Assembly: GCF_000003815.2 (NCBI RefSeq)
Contig: NC_049995.1
Coordinates: forward strand, 2,665,006 to 2,729,005
Length of the DNA: 64,000 nt
DNA from: Branchiostoma floridae
Lineage: Eukaryota; Chordata; Leptocardii; Amphioxiformes; Branchiostomatidae
Direction of reading: 5' to 3'
Positions 11,543 through 21,378 of this stretch are shown in pieces (position 1 is the stretch's first letter; every line of letters starts with the position of its first letter). Both the position numbers and the translations under genes were made by a program. The notes below the pieces were generated by a model. It saw nothing but the letters and a program-made list of their open reading frames with translations, was not told where the DNA came from and ran no database searches.

Positions 11543-11934
11543 CACCTTTCTCACGCGGCGGCCGTGATAGATCTAAAACGAGTTCAATGAGGCAAACAAA
11601 AGACTGTCCATCATAATTAGCAGTTCAACTAATGATGGCCTGGCAATTAGGAAAACGACCAATAAGAGAATGGCTGCATGTCCGTCAAATATTTGCATTA
11701 TTATGTTTTTATTTTGCATCTCTTAGGGACGATGGGATCAGTCTTCGCTACTCTAAAGTGCTACATCTTTCGGTGCATAGCACTAGTTATAATATTTATC
11801 ATTTGATCTTATATTGTGAAAATTTGTGTGGTTTGGGGGGAAACTAAATGGGAGCTTATTTCAGAAATAAGTTTTGTCTGTTTGCCTCATTGACCTCGTC
11901 TTCGATCTATCATGGCTGCCGCGTGAGAAAGGTG
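11543..11934. mobile_element. 392-bp MITE with approx. 60-bp TIRs and TA TSD
   Basis: Termini CACCTTTCTCACGCGGC are inverted at both ends with similarity extending about 60 bp (TGATAGATC, ACGAG, TCAATGAGGCAAACA). They are flanked by TA at 11541-11542 and 11935-11936. No coding capacity is seen. It lies just downstream of the RFC1 stop codon and may be in its 3' UTR. Confidence 0.88.
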
Positions 11935-12148
11935 TATAGTGAAATTTCAGGTATGTTATTGCTCAGCAGTATGAATGCATGTATAAAGTATCAGCAGGTG
12001 CTTTATATCTGCATAACAAAAAAATGAGTAGTCTTTGCAATTGTTACAATCATTATGGTTCATTTCAATGTTCTGTCTCAGTACTACCAAGGAACTATTG
12101 TACAGTTTCTACTTCCTTCAACTGTCCTCCAGACCTCCTCATACTTGC

Positions 12149-12154
12149 AATAAA
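12149..12154 (+). terminator. Possible RFC1 poly(A) signal
   Basis: AATAAA lies about 1 kb after the RFC1 stop. It is the first clear hexamer noticed downstream; use is unproven. Confidence 0.3.
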
Positions 12155-12240
12155 ATCCTATATAATGGGTCCAAATGTACATTTTATTACTTCCATGAAA
12201 ATGGAGGTATTGTATTTGCTTTGTGTGTGTGTCTGTCTAA

Positions 12241-12579
12241 TCTCCAAGCAGATCCTTTGGTAGCATAACGGTGCACACCCCAGTTTATTTGGGGTCTCAA
12301 ATTTCACCCAAAACACATCAATTCTTACTTAGCCATGCCAGTATTAAATGCCACTTTGCAGCAGATTACGAGAAATTTCAACTCAAACCCAGACCCTCGA
12401 GATACTTTCATCACATTTTTGTCAAATTGGTGTGTGCACCGATAAGATAGTATCAAAAGCTGGCAGAGGAGTGAAGCTGGCTTAGGAGTGTGTTTTGCTA
12501 CCGGGTCAAATGGACACCTATTGGCTAACTACACTCCTTGGCCAGTTTGGTACTATTATATTATGGCATTGCTTGGAGA
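12241..12579. mobile_element. MITE with TCTCCAAGCA termini (copy A1)
   Basis: TCTCCAAGCA at 12241 is mirrored by TGCTTGGAGA ending at 12579. An inner inverted pair (CGGTGCACAC at 12269 and GTGTGCACCG at 12432) and AGATAGTATCAAAAGCTGGC link it to 13221-13398 and 29104-29326. Confidence 0.7.
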
Positions 12580-13220
12580 TTATGTCTGTCTCCCCACATT
12601 TCAGAATCTCTGGATGGATTGTGATGATACTTGATATGTGGATTGGTCTTGGGAAGTCAAACTAGGACAAGGTTGATATTGGCTCTCTGTTGACTTTGTT
12701 TGGTACTGCAGCAGAACTTGCAACTTTTTGTATCTTTTGTCCTGCTATGGCCTTGATTTTTTTGGTGGTAGTTTTGCACGGTTCAGTCTTTATACGTTAC
12801 CTTCCTCTCCTCTCTGGTTACGCTTTGAATCTACTGTTCTTTGATGCAAGTTCAGTTCAGTTCAATCATACATCTGGTGACACTATAGAGTCCTTCAAGA
12901 TGACTCCATCGTGCATGACGGACATGGGGTCCCTGTCTTGGAGACCAACATGCAAGTGTTTCAACAAAAAAAGAACTGAACGTCATTCGAATTAATGCTA
13001 ATATGGTGGTAATTGACATTATAGAGAATTTGATACCCTATTCCCGTAGACCAAATAAAGCGCTTACCAAAAAGCTTTAGCATGAGAAATGGCCTGTCAC
13101 GGTTTACCAGATAGAGGGAGAGTCATCTGAGACCGACAACGGCCTCTTGCCGGTCATGTGATGCGTACGATGAGATGGCCGCCTTTCAAGGATTCCTCTC
13201 TGCGGCCCGACGGCAAGCTA
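12580..13220. other. Non-coding stretch between MITEs
   Basis: No gene is supported. The reading frame at 12690-12995 has no recognisable domain. A short (CAGTT)n-type repeat sits near 12849. Confidence 0.6.
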
Positions 13221-13398
13221 GTCTCCAAACAGACCCTACGGTGCCTTAGAGATAGTATCAAAGCTGGCAATGGAGTATAGCCGGCCAAAGGGAGATAGCC
13301 GGCCATGGTAGTCAAACGGGCACCGGTGCCGGCTATACTTCTTTGCCAGCTTAACCTTTGATACTATCTCTAAGGCACCGTAGGGTCTGCTTGGAGAC
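13221..13398. mobile_element. 178-bp foldback MITE, GTCTCCAARCAGA termini (copy A2)
   Basis: Nearly the whole element is one inverted repeat: GTCTCCAAACAGACCCTACG at the left mirrors CGTAGGGTCTGCTTGGAGAC at the right, followed inward on both sides by GGTGCCTTAGAGATAGTATC. TA flanks both ends (13219-13220, 13399-13400). Confidence 0.85.
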
Positions 13399-13885
13399 TA
13401 ACGGCAAGAGAAGACGCGGTCGAGAACATCCCTGACCCTTAGGAGGTTGATCGAGGAGGATGTTGTCTCCAAGACGGAGACCTATTTTCTGTCATGCGCG
13501 ACAGAGCCGTTTGGGGGGGATTCATGACGTCATCTGATGGATACTCTGAAATGAACTTGCATGAGGCTTCTGATCCTACTCTTGAAATGACCGACCATAA
13601 GGCTTAAATCACATACGACCTGGGCGGTTTTAGCAACCGGTCGAAGGTGTCTGGCAATTGGTATTTGTCACTTTGGACACAGTAAGCTATAGAATATTAG
13701 ACACGAACAGAATTACTTCCTATGAGAAATGTAAGAGTCTCAGTTTGTTTCTTGTCCTGTATGTACATAATTCTCTTGAGGCGGAAATGCGGTACAAATG
13801 GTGAATGCATATCGCTGGTACTGGTTAAATTAGCTTTGGTGTCTTTAACTTTCAAGGGCGCATTTACAAGTGAATGGTACAATTA

Positions 13886-16723
13886 TTACAATGCAGTCTC
13901 CATTTGAATGGCTTCTGGAGGAAGAAATGTACGTCTCAGTTGCATCAATCTCTTTTCTAACCCTTCTGGAGTCGGTCTTGTAGCTGGAACGTCGCGCCAA
14001 CACGCCCTCATCAATCGATACAGGTCCTCTGGACATCCCGGTGGCCTCTTCATCCGTATTCCTTGCCTCAGAATCCCTACCATCTGAAGAAAGCTCAGCT
14101 GAGTCCTGCCATCGTAGCACGGATCTTTTCCCAGCGTGGCGATCTCCCACAGCAGCACGCCGAAGGACCAGACGTCACTCTCACAGGTGTACTCGCCGGT
14201 CTCGATGGACTCCAGTGCCATCCACTTCAGCGGAAGGAGTTCGTCGACGCCTGAACGGTTGGCTCGTACATACTGAGTGGTGGCGTAGACATCTCTGGCT
14301 AGTCCGAAGTCAGCCAACTTGGCCACATCATCGGCTGTGATGAGGACGTTGCGAGCGGCCACGTCACGATGGGCGATTCTCAAGCGTTCCAGCTCTTGCA
14401 GAGCTCGTGCTATGTGCACTGCGTAGCCAAGAAGATTTTCCAATGCGTATTCCTCATTCTTTATACCCCGTAGGAAGCCTAAGAAATCGCCTTTTGGAGC
14501 ATACTCTAGAAGAATGTACTTCTCCGCAGACTTGGTGATGAGCCCCACGAGTCGAATGATGTTGGACTTGCGCTCATTGCCATCTCGTTCTTGCATTTGG
14601 TGCACAGCTACCAGTATGGCCGCTTCTCTATAGAAGTCACGGTAGGACTGTGAGTCCTCCACGCGAACTGTCTTTGCAGCAACGTCGAGTTGTCTTTTAC
14701 GTGTGCGCAGTTGTGCCCTTCTGACCAGCCCAAACATTCCTTCCCCTATCAGGGGACCAGGAGTAAGATGGTGGATCTTCTTCTCCCATCGTCCCAGCCA
14801 GCCCGGCTGTAGGCTCTGTGCTAGGTCCTGCTCCATTTTTCTCAGTTCAAAAAGTATCATGTCCTCCTCGCGCGTGTCGGGGGCTGAGCAAGCCAGAATC
14901 CCTGTTTTGAAGAGTATGGCCATCACTATGGCAACAAGTACGACTAAGGAGCCCAGTGGGACCAGACTTTCGAGCAGCGGTTCGTCTCTGCTTGTCTGTA
15001 ATAACTGGTCACAGTTCCGTCCCGTCCATGGCGTCACACATGCGCAGCTGCCGTCCACGTTGTTACATGTGGCGTTGTTCTTACAAGTACAGACCTGCTG
15101 ACATCTCCGACCGAAACGACGGTTTGGGCATGTTTTTTGACAATCCGTTCCGTACCAACCGTCAGTGCAGTTACACCTGCCGTCGCTAGGACTGCATGTG
15201 GCCTCGTTGTGGCAGTTGCAGTACTTTGCACAGCGTTTACCGTATGTGCCGTGTGGACATTTTGTCTGACAGTTTGTTCCTGTCCATCCCGGCGGACAGA
15301 CACATCCAGCCCAGCGGTCACAGCTGGCACCTTGCAAGCAATCGCACACTTCCTCACAACCGATACCTTTATAGTTCAGTGGGCAATGTACATCAACAAC
15401 AACTGTCGCATTTAGACAGTGTCCGTCTGTGTCGAAAACCGTGCAAGTGTAATATCCACTGTCTGTTAGCTGTATGTTGGAGACAGTTACAGTCATGTTG
15501 TTTTCGTCATTACCTCGTTTTTCAGACCCATTTGGAAAGCGCAGAGATATGGTTTTGGCATCAAGGTTGTACACCCTGCAGTGAAAAGCCACATTGCTGG
15601 AAAAGAAGATATGTCGAGGATCGCTAGGTGTCGTGGTTACCAAGACGTCCTGTTTGGGGATGTCACAGGCCACGCCTTTCCAGCCGGGCGGACATTTGCA
15701 GGCACCGTTAAACCCGTGGCAGCGGGCGCCGTTCTTACAGATACAGTTCTTATCACAGAGGAAGCCGTATTTTCCAACAGGGCAGCCTACAGGACGTATT
15801 TCTATATCTACATATTCAATGTTCGCTATTTCTACGGTCCGGCCGTCAATGCTTGTCCTTGAAAGAATGCGTTGAGATGACGGAATTTTGCAGGAAAATA
15901 ACTTTACTTCTTTCATAGGAAAAACGGACGTGAACAACACGATTAAGTTATACTTCTCGTCGTCCACGACAGAGTTAGGAACAAACCTTCTTAATTTCTG
16001 TATTCTCGATTTGTCATCCTTTCCTAGACCCAGATTAAACAACTCAACTACTAAAAAGATGGGCTGTTCAGGTCCTGCTCTACATGTCACTTGACGTATT
16101 TTGTTATCCCACATATCTGTTAACGCTACGAGATCATCAACATAAGCCGCGTAAAAAGCTACACGGAAAGTACAGTCACCGTTGTTTGTGTTCGTGTTCC
16201 ACGGAGCACGCCTTAGCGAGCGGGAGTCACGACCATTTGGCCATGGTCTTCTCATGTACATAACATCGCCGTTTGCTGTCAACCCTTCTGCCCTTAACGT
16301 AAAGCTAAAAAGTGAAGAGATAACGCTAACGTTCGTACTGATACCGGTTTCACACGATTCGTTATACACTGTAGGATAGCCCACAACGTCAGACAACTGC
16401 ACCCCGACACTGATGTTGTATAATCCCCAACCAATTTTGAGTAGATACACCGACTGTACTGACCATTCCAGAGGGTTGGCGACCAGAATGGTGCAGTTTT
16501 TCGTCACATTAAAGCGGTGGTATGGATCCCCGTCCATTTCTGCACACGGAAGTTCCGCTTTTCCACCAGCCCGGGTCCCTGGTAGGCTGAATATGGTCTC
16601 TCCAACAACGACGTTTTCGGGTACGTAGACCTGGAACTTATCTGTAACAGACACTGTGGTCTGAAGGAGTAATATCAGGTAACCAACCAACATGATAAAC
16701 TTTGTCTGTAGGTTCACCTTCAT
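13886..16723 (-). CDS. Receptor tyrosine kinase, cadherin-like/EGF/Ig ectodomain, intronless (copy 1)
   Basis: Single-exon membrane tyrosine kinase of 945 aa. Seen: signal peptide (MLVGYLILLLQTTVS), a cadherin-like opening (VPENVVVGETIFSL), EGF-like CPVGKYGFLCDKNC, an Ig domain with DSGYYTCTV, three EGF modules of the CPxGxxGxxC type, a TM helix (SLVVLVAIVMAILF), then a kinase. The kinase has GEGMFG loop, AAKTV lysine, HRDVAARN, DFG, LPLKWMALES and SDVWSFGVLLWE, so it looks catalytically complete. EGF and Ig with a TM kinase recalls the Tie class, but fibronectin repeats are absent; orthology is not claimed. An upstream ATG at 16765 would add 14 residues. In the duplicate gene that codon is ACG while the ATG at 16723 is kept, so 16723 is chosen. 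The neighbour at 17444-20269 is its tandem paralogue on the same strand. Confidence 0.93.
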   Translation of the reverse strand: MKVNLQTKFIMLVGYLILLLQTTVSVTDKFQVYVPENVVVGETIFSLPGTRAGGKAELPCAEMDGDPYHRFNVTKNCTILVANPLEWSVQSVYLLKIGWGLYNISVGVQLSDVVGYPTVYNESCETGISTNVSVISSLFSFTLRAEGLTANGDVMYMRRPWPNGRDSRSLRRAPWNTNTNNGDCTFRVAFYAAYVDDLVALTDMWDNKIRQVTCRAGPEQPIFLVVELFNLGLGKDDKSRIQKLRRFVPNSVVDDEKYNLIVLFTSVFPMKEVKLFSCKIPSSQRILSRTSIDGRTVEIANIEYVDIEIRPVGCPVGKYGFLCDKNCICKNGARCHGFNGACKCPPGWKGVACDIPKQDVLVTTTPSDPRHIFFSSNVAFHCRVYNLDAKTISLRFPNGSEKRGNDENNMTVTVSNIQLTDSGYYTCTVFDTDGHCLNATVVVDVHCPLNYKGIGCEEVCDCLQGASCDRWAGCVCPPGWTGTNCQTKCPHGTYGKRCAKYCNCHNEATCSPSDGRCNCTDGWYGTDCQKTCPNRRFGRRCQQVCTCKNNATCNNVDGSCACVTPWTGRNCDQLLQTSRDEPLLESLVPLGSLVVLVAIVMAILFKTGILACSAPDTREEDMILFELRKMEQDLAQSLQPGWLGRWEKKIHHLTPGPLIGEGMFGLVRRAQLRTRKRQLDVAAKTVRVEDSQSYRDFYREAAILVAVHQMQERDGNERKSNIIRLVGLITKSAEKYILLEYAPKGDFLGFLRGIKNEEYALENLLGYAVHIARALQELERLRIAHRDVAARNVLITADDVAKLADFGLARDVYATTQYVRANRSGVDELLPLKWMALESIETGEYTCESDVWSFGVLLWEIATLGKDPCYDGRTQLSFLQMVGILRQGIRMKRPPGCPEDLYRLMRACWRDVPATRPTPEGLEKRLMQLRRTFLPPEAIQMETAL

Positions 16724-16809
16724 GATTTTATCGCGAATAAAACACAGACGAAGAAACTTTGTCATGGGCTGATTGTGATTACAACGTTAACAGTCTTCGT
16801 CATTTGACC

Positions 16810-16817
16810 TTTATATA
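16810..16817 (-). promoter_or_regulatory. TATA box upstream of RTK copy 1
   Basis: The minus strand reads TATATAAAG about 90 bp upstream of the chosen ATG. It predicts a start near 16785, which gives a short leader. The matching position upstream of RTK copy 2 has lost the motif. Confidence 0.6.
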
Positions 16818-16823
16818 ATAGCA

Positions 16824-17322
16824 ACGCAACCGGTTTTTCCATTTTGCCTGAAGGACTGATTAAGGTTATTGACCTTATAATTAAAGGCAGTGCTCAAGAC
16901 ATACATCTTTTGTATCAATCAATACATTGTATATTCAGCTGAGACATGAGAATACACGAGGAATACTTAACAAAAATAACTCCGTGCCAGAAGGAACAAA
17001 TGATTTTCTTAGTTGGAGATGATCATAGTACTTAAGGTATAAATGGTGCACGTCATCAATAGAATTTTTCTCTAATTTACTCTTTCTCTCTCTCTCTCTG
17101 GGTATATATATGTACATGTATATATTGAATTATTTGTTTATAAACATATCTATGATAGTTACTCTGATACGTACTACCATATCACTTTTTTTAATGTATT
17201 TTGGTGTCGTATTTTTCAATGTAGTTTGTTTCTTGCCTCCTATGTAGATAGTTTTCTTGAGGTTTAAGGACATGCGGTACAAATGGCTATTGTACATCGC
17301 TAACATAACTACAATTCATCTT
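16824..17322. other. RTK intergenic stretch with CT/AT microsatellite
   Basis: This separates the two RTK genes. Part is the duplicated upstream flank of copy 1 (to about 16900) and part the duplicated 3' flank of copy 2 (from about 17225). (CT)n followed by (AT)n lies at 17082-17125. No gene is seen. Confidence 0.7.
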
Positions 17323-17328
17323 TTTATT
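17323..17328 (-). terminator. Poly(A) signal for RTK copy 2
   Basis: AATAAA on the minus strand, about 115 nt after the stop codon at 17444. Confidence 0.5.
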
Positions 17329-17443
17329 GGAATTTTCTGGGAGATTGAATAGTTAGCCATTACCCAACAGCCACAGAAAAGGGATTATCTACACTTCTTG
17401 CTTTTTCTTCAAACTTTTCATTCACTTGTGAGGGTCAAATTGA

Positions 17444-20269
17444 TTACAATGCAGTCTCCATTTGCATGGCCTCTGGAGGAAGCAATGTACGCCTCAGTTG
17501 CAGCAGTCTCTTTTCCATCCCTTCTGGAGTCGGTCTTGTAGCTGGAACGTCGCGCCAACACGCCCTCATCAGTCGGTACAGCTCCTCTGGACATCCCGGT
17601 GGCCTTTTCATTCGTATTCCTTGCCTCAAAATCCCCACCATCTGAAGAAAGCTCAACTGAGTCCTGCCATCGTAGCACGGATCTTTTCCCAGCGTGGCGA
17701 TCTCCCACAGCAGCACGCCGAAGGACCAGACGTCACTCTCACAGGTGTACTCGCCGGTCTCGATGGACTCCAGCGCCATCCACTTCAGCGGAAGGAGTTC
17801 GTCAACGCCTGGACGGTTGGCTCGTACATACTGAGTGGTGGTGTAGACATCTCTGGCTAGTCCGAAGTCAGCCAACTTGGCCAAGTCATCGGCTGTGATG
17901 AGGACGTTGCGAGCGGCCACGTCACGATGGGCGATTCTCAAGCGTTCCAGCTCTTGCAGAGCTCGTGCTATGTGCACTGCGTATCCAAGAAGATTTTCCA
18001 ATACGTATTCCTCATTCTTTGTACCCCGTAGGAAGCCTAAGAGGTCGCCTTTTGGGGCATACTCTAGAAGAATGTACTTCTCCGCAGACTTGGTGATAAG
18101 CCCCACGAGTCGAATGATGTTGGACTTGCGATCATTGCCATCTCGTTCTTGCATTTGGTGCACAGCTACCAGTATGGCCGCTTCTCTATAGAAGTCACGG
18201 TAGGACTGTGAGTCCTCCACGCGAACTGTCTTTGCAGCGACGTCGAGTTGTCTTTCAGGTGTGCGCAGCTGTGCCCTTCTGACTTGCCCAAACATTCCTT
18301 CCCCTATCAGGGGACCAGGAGTAAGATGGTGGATCTTCTTCTCCCATCGTCCCAGCCAGCCCGGCTGTAGGCTCTGTGCTAGATCTTGCTCCATTTTTCT
18401 CAGTTCAAAAAGGATCTTGTCTTCCTCCCGTGTGTTGGGGGCTGAGCAAGCTAAGATGCCCGTTTTGTAGAGTATTGCTGCCACTATGGCAACAAGTACG
18501 ACTAAGGAGCCCAGTGGGACCAGACTTTCGAGCAGCGGTTCATCTCTGCTTGTCTGTAACTGGTCACAGTTCCGTCCCGTCCATGGCGTCACACATGCGC
18601 AGCTGCCGTCCACGTTATCACATGTGGCGTTGTTCTTACAAGTACAGACCTGCTGACATCTCCGACCGAAACGACGGTTTGGGCATGTTTTTTGACAATC
18701 CATTCCGTACCAACCGTCAGTGCAGTTACACCTGCCGTCGCTAGGACTGCATGTGGCCTCGTTGTGGCAGTTGCAGTACTTTGCACAGTGTTTACCGTAT
18801 GTGCCGTGTGGACATTTTGTCTGACAGTTTGTTCCTGTCCATCCCGGCGGACAGACACAACCGGCCCAGCGGTCACAGTCGGCACCTTGCAAGCAATCGC
18901 ACACTTCATCACAACCGACACCTTTATAGTTCAGTGGGCAATGTACATCAACAGCAATTGTAGCATTTACACTGTGTCCCTTTTTGTCAAAAACCGTGCA
19001 GGTGTAATATCCACTGTCTGTTAGCTGTATGTTGGAGACAGTTACAGTCATGTTGTTTTCGTCATTACTTCGTTTTTCAGACCCATTTGGAAAGCGCAGA
19101 GATATGGTTTTGGCATCAAAGTTGTACACCCTGCAGTGAAAAGCCACATTGCTGGAAAGGAAGATATGCCGAGGGTCGCTAGGTGTCGTGGTAACCGAGA
19201 CGTCTTGTTGAGGGATGTCACAGGCCACGCCTGTCCAGCCGGGCGGACATTTGCAGGCACCGTTAAACCCGTGACAGCGGGCGCCGTTCTTACAGATACA
19301 GTTCTTATCACAGAGGAATCCGTATTTTCCAACAGGGCAGCCTACAGGACGTATTTCTATATCTACATATTCAACGCTCGCTATTTCTACGGTCCGGTCG
19401 TCAACGGTTGTCCTTAAAAGAATGCGTTGAGATGACGGAAGTTTGCAGGAATATAACTTCACTTCTTTCGCAGGAAAAACGGACGTAAACAACACGATAA
19501 AGTTGTGTTTCATGTCATCCACGACAGAGTTAGGAATAAACTGTCTTAGTTTCTGTATTCTCGATTTGTCCTCGCGTCCCAGATCTAGATTAAACAACTC
19601 ACCTACTAAAAATAAGGGCTGTTCAGGTCCCGCTCTACATGTCAGTTGACGCCTGCCGTTATACCATATATCTTTCAACGTTACGACATCATCAGCCCAA
19701 GTCGTGTAAAAAGCCATACGGGCAGTACAGTCGCTGTTGTTTGTGTTCGCGTTCCAAGGCGCGTCCAGGTGGTGAGAGTACTCAGGCCATGCCCATGTTT
19801 GCCTTGTGTACAAAACATCACCGTTTGCAGTCACCCCTTCCGCCTCATACGTCAAACTGAAGAGTGCGGATATAACGTTAGGGTTAATAGTGGTTTCACA
19901 CGATTCGTTATACACAGGAGGATAGCCCACAACGTCAGACAACTGCACCCCGACACTGGTGTTGTACAAGACCATACCAATGTTGAGCAGATATGCCGAC
20001 TGTACTGACCAGTCCAGAGGGTTGGCGACCACAATAGTGCAGTTCTTTGTCACATTGAAGCGGTGGTACGGATCCCCGTCTATTTCTGCACACGGAAGTT
20101 CCGCTTTTTCACCAGCGTGGTTCCTTGGTAGACTGAATATGGTATTTCCCACAGCGACGTTTTCGGGCACGGAGACCTGGAACGTATCTGTTATAGACAA
20201 TGTGATCCGAAGAGTTAATATCAGGTAACCAACCAGCATGACAAAATTCGTCTGTAGGTTCACCGCCAT
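17444..20269 (-). CDS. Receptor tyrosine kinase, cadherin-like/EGF/Ig ectodomain, intronless (copy 2)
   Basis: Single-exon paralogue of 13886-16723, 941 aa, with the same order: signal peptide, cadherin-like VPENVAVGNTIFSL, EGF, Ig, three EGF, TM (SLVVLVAIVAAILY), kinase with GEGMFG, HRDVAARN (about residue 781), DFG and WMALES. The kinase, juxtamembrane and EGF parts are almost identical to copy 1. The N-terminal 300 residues differ at many sites and by indels. Flanking DNA is duplicated too: upstream CAACGCAACCGGTTTTTCCA and downstream ATGCGGTACAAATGG motifs occur by both genes. This means a DNA-level tandem duplication of about 3.2-3.5 kb and not two separate retrocopies. The start matches the conserved methionine of copy 1. 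The ligand is unknown. Confidence 0.93.
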   Translation of the reverse strand: MAVNLQTNFVMLVGYLILTLRITLSITDTFQVSVPENVAVGNTIFSLPRNHAGEKAELPCAEIDGDPYHRFNVTKNCTIVVANPLDWSVQSAYLLNIGMVLYNTSVGVQLSDVVGYPPVYNESCETTINPNVISALFSLTYEAEGVTANGDVLYTRQTWAWPEYSHHLDAPWNANTNNSDCTARMAFYTTWADDVVTLKDIWYNGRRQLTCRAGPEQPLFLVGELFNLDLGREDKSRIQKLRQFIPNSVVDDMKHNFIVLFTSVFPAKEVKLYSCKLPSSQRILLRTTVDDRTVEIASVEYVDIEIRPVGCPVGKYGFLCDKNCICKNGARCHGFNGACKCPPGWTGVACDIPQQDVSVTTTPSDPRHIFLSSNVAFHCRVYNFDAKTISLRFPNGSEKRSNDENNMTVTVSNIQLTDSGYYTCTVFDKKGHSVNATIAVDVHCPLNYKGVGCDEVCDCLQGADCDRWAGCVCPPGWTGTNCQTKCPHGTYGKHCAKYCNCHNEATCSPSDGRCNCTDGWYGMDCQKTCPNRRFGRRCQQVCTCKNNATCDNVDGSCACVTPWTGRNCDQLQTSRDEPLLESLVPLGSLVVLVAIVAAILYKTGILACSAPNTREEDKILFELRKMEQDLAQSLQPGWLGRWEKKIHHLTPGPLIGEGMFGQVRRAQLRTPERQLDVAAKTVRVEDSQSYRDFYREAAILVAVHQMQERDGNDRKSNIIRLVGLITKSAEKYILLEYAPKGDLLGFLRGTKNEEYVLENLLGYAVHIARALQELERLRIAHRDVAARNVLITADDLAKLADFGLARDVYTTTQYVRANRPGVDELLPLKWMALESIETGEYTCESDVWSFGVLLWEIATLGKDPCYDGRTQLSFLQMVGILRQGIRMKRPPGCPEELYRLMRACWRDVPATRPTPEGMEKRLLQLRRTLLPPEAMQMETAL

Positions 20270-20511
20270 GATTTTATTGTGAATGAAACACAGACAAAGA
20301 AACCTTGTCGTAGGCCAACTGTGATTACAACCGTCTTCGTCCTTTGACCTTTAATTACATAGACCAAGGTGGTTTGAGCAACGCAACCGGTTTTTCCATT
20401 TTGCCTAAAGGACTGTTGAAGGTTGTTGACCTTAAGGGTTGTCCTAAAGGCATACATTTTGTTGCAAATTATTTCAATCAATATACAGTTAATTTATCAT
20501 AGATATAAATA

Positions 20512-21300
20512 AGCCTTCTCACACTAGTTAGCATGCATGCGCGGGTGAAAAGAACTCTTGGTAATATGTCAAAGTTGAAGGCCCCCATGGCCAGAAAATC
20601 AACATTCCGCCATTTTCCAGGCGCCACTACGTTCTGGACATTGTTACACAAATCGAAACAATGGTAGACACGAGACTGTTGACATCTGAGGGCCTTCAAC
20701 TTTGACATATTACCAGTGCTGTCTCCAGGACCCGTCCCTCCGTCCCTGGACGGAAATTTACTTGTTGGGACGGAAAAAAATGTCACCCATTCCGTCCAAA
20801 AAAAATCATAATTTCATCATTTTCATGACATAAAAATGCAGTTTCGTAAGCTTAAAATGGCAGATTCAATAACTAAAATAGCCTTCCGAACCAAATCGGC
20901 AGTGTGCTATTCGCGTGGCGCAAAAGAAGGCGGGGCTGCGGCGTTATCTCACCTTACCACTGTGCCTTACCACAGATGTGGCTCTTTAGGCTAAAGTCCC
21001 AATGTCGAGTAGCACCAAAGTCCAAACATAAACTACGGGTGAGACCGGGACTCTTGAACTGATGATGTGGCGAACACGCGGTGTACGCCTGTTCTTTTCA
21101 TAAACATTTTCCAGACACGCCCTACTGGCGAAAGTTCGGGGTTTGGCAGAAATCAGCTTCTTTTCGTACGTAGGCCGCCCGAGCTGTGGGCGGAGAACGC
21201 ATCCCGCCCAATTTGTTTCCATGTAGTAAAAGATGTGTGTGTACATATTACCCAGAGGTCCTTTCACTCGCGCATGCGTGGTAACTAGTGTGAGAAGGCT
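20512..21300. mobile_element. 789-bp DNA element with approx. 50-bp TIRs, TA TSD
   Basis: Both ends share AGCCTTCTCACACTAGTTA and then GCATGCGCG in inverted orientation, flanked by TA at 20510-20511 and 21301-21302. There is no transposase. Inside is a separate inverted repeat at 20559-20715. Confidence 0.85.
20559..20715. repeat. Nested inverted repeat inside the 20512-21300 element
   Basis: TGGTAATATGTCAAAGTTGA with AGGCCC at 20559-20584 is mirrored exactly at 20690-20715. It could be a second MITE nested in the larger element or an internal palindrome of it. Confidence 0.8.
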
Positions 21301-21378
21301 TATACACTACATATCACGAATGTTTTTATTTTTAGCTCAGGTTGAGATTATAATGATGAGGAATAAATAATGCAAATT

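Noticed and set aside
14041-19860. Many plus-strand reading frames of 60-143 aa across the RTK genes
   Set aside because: They are antisense shadows of the two minus-strand kinase genes, occur at matching places in both copies, and show no domains of their own.
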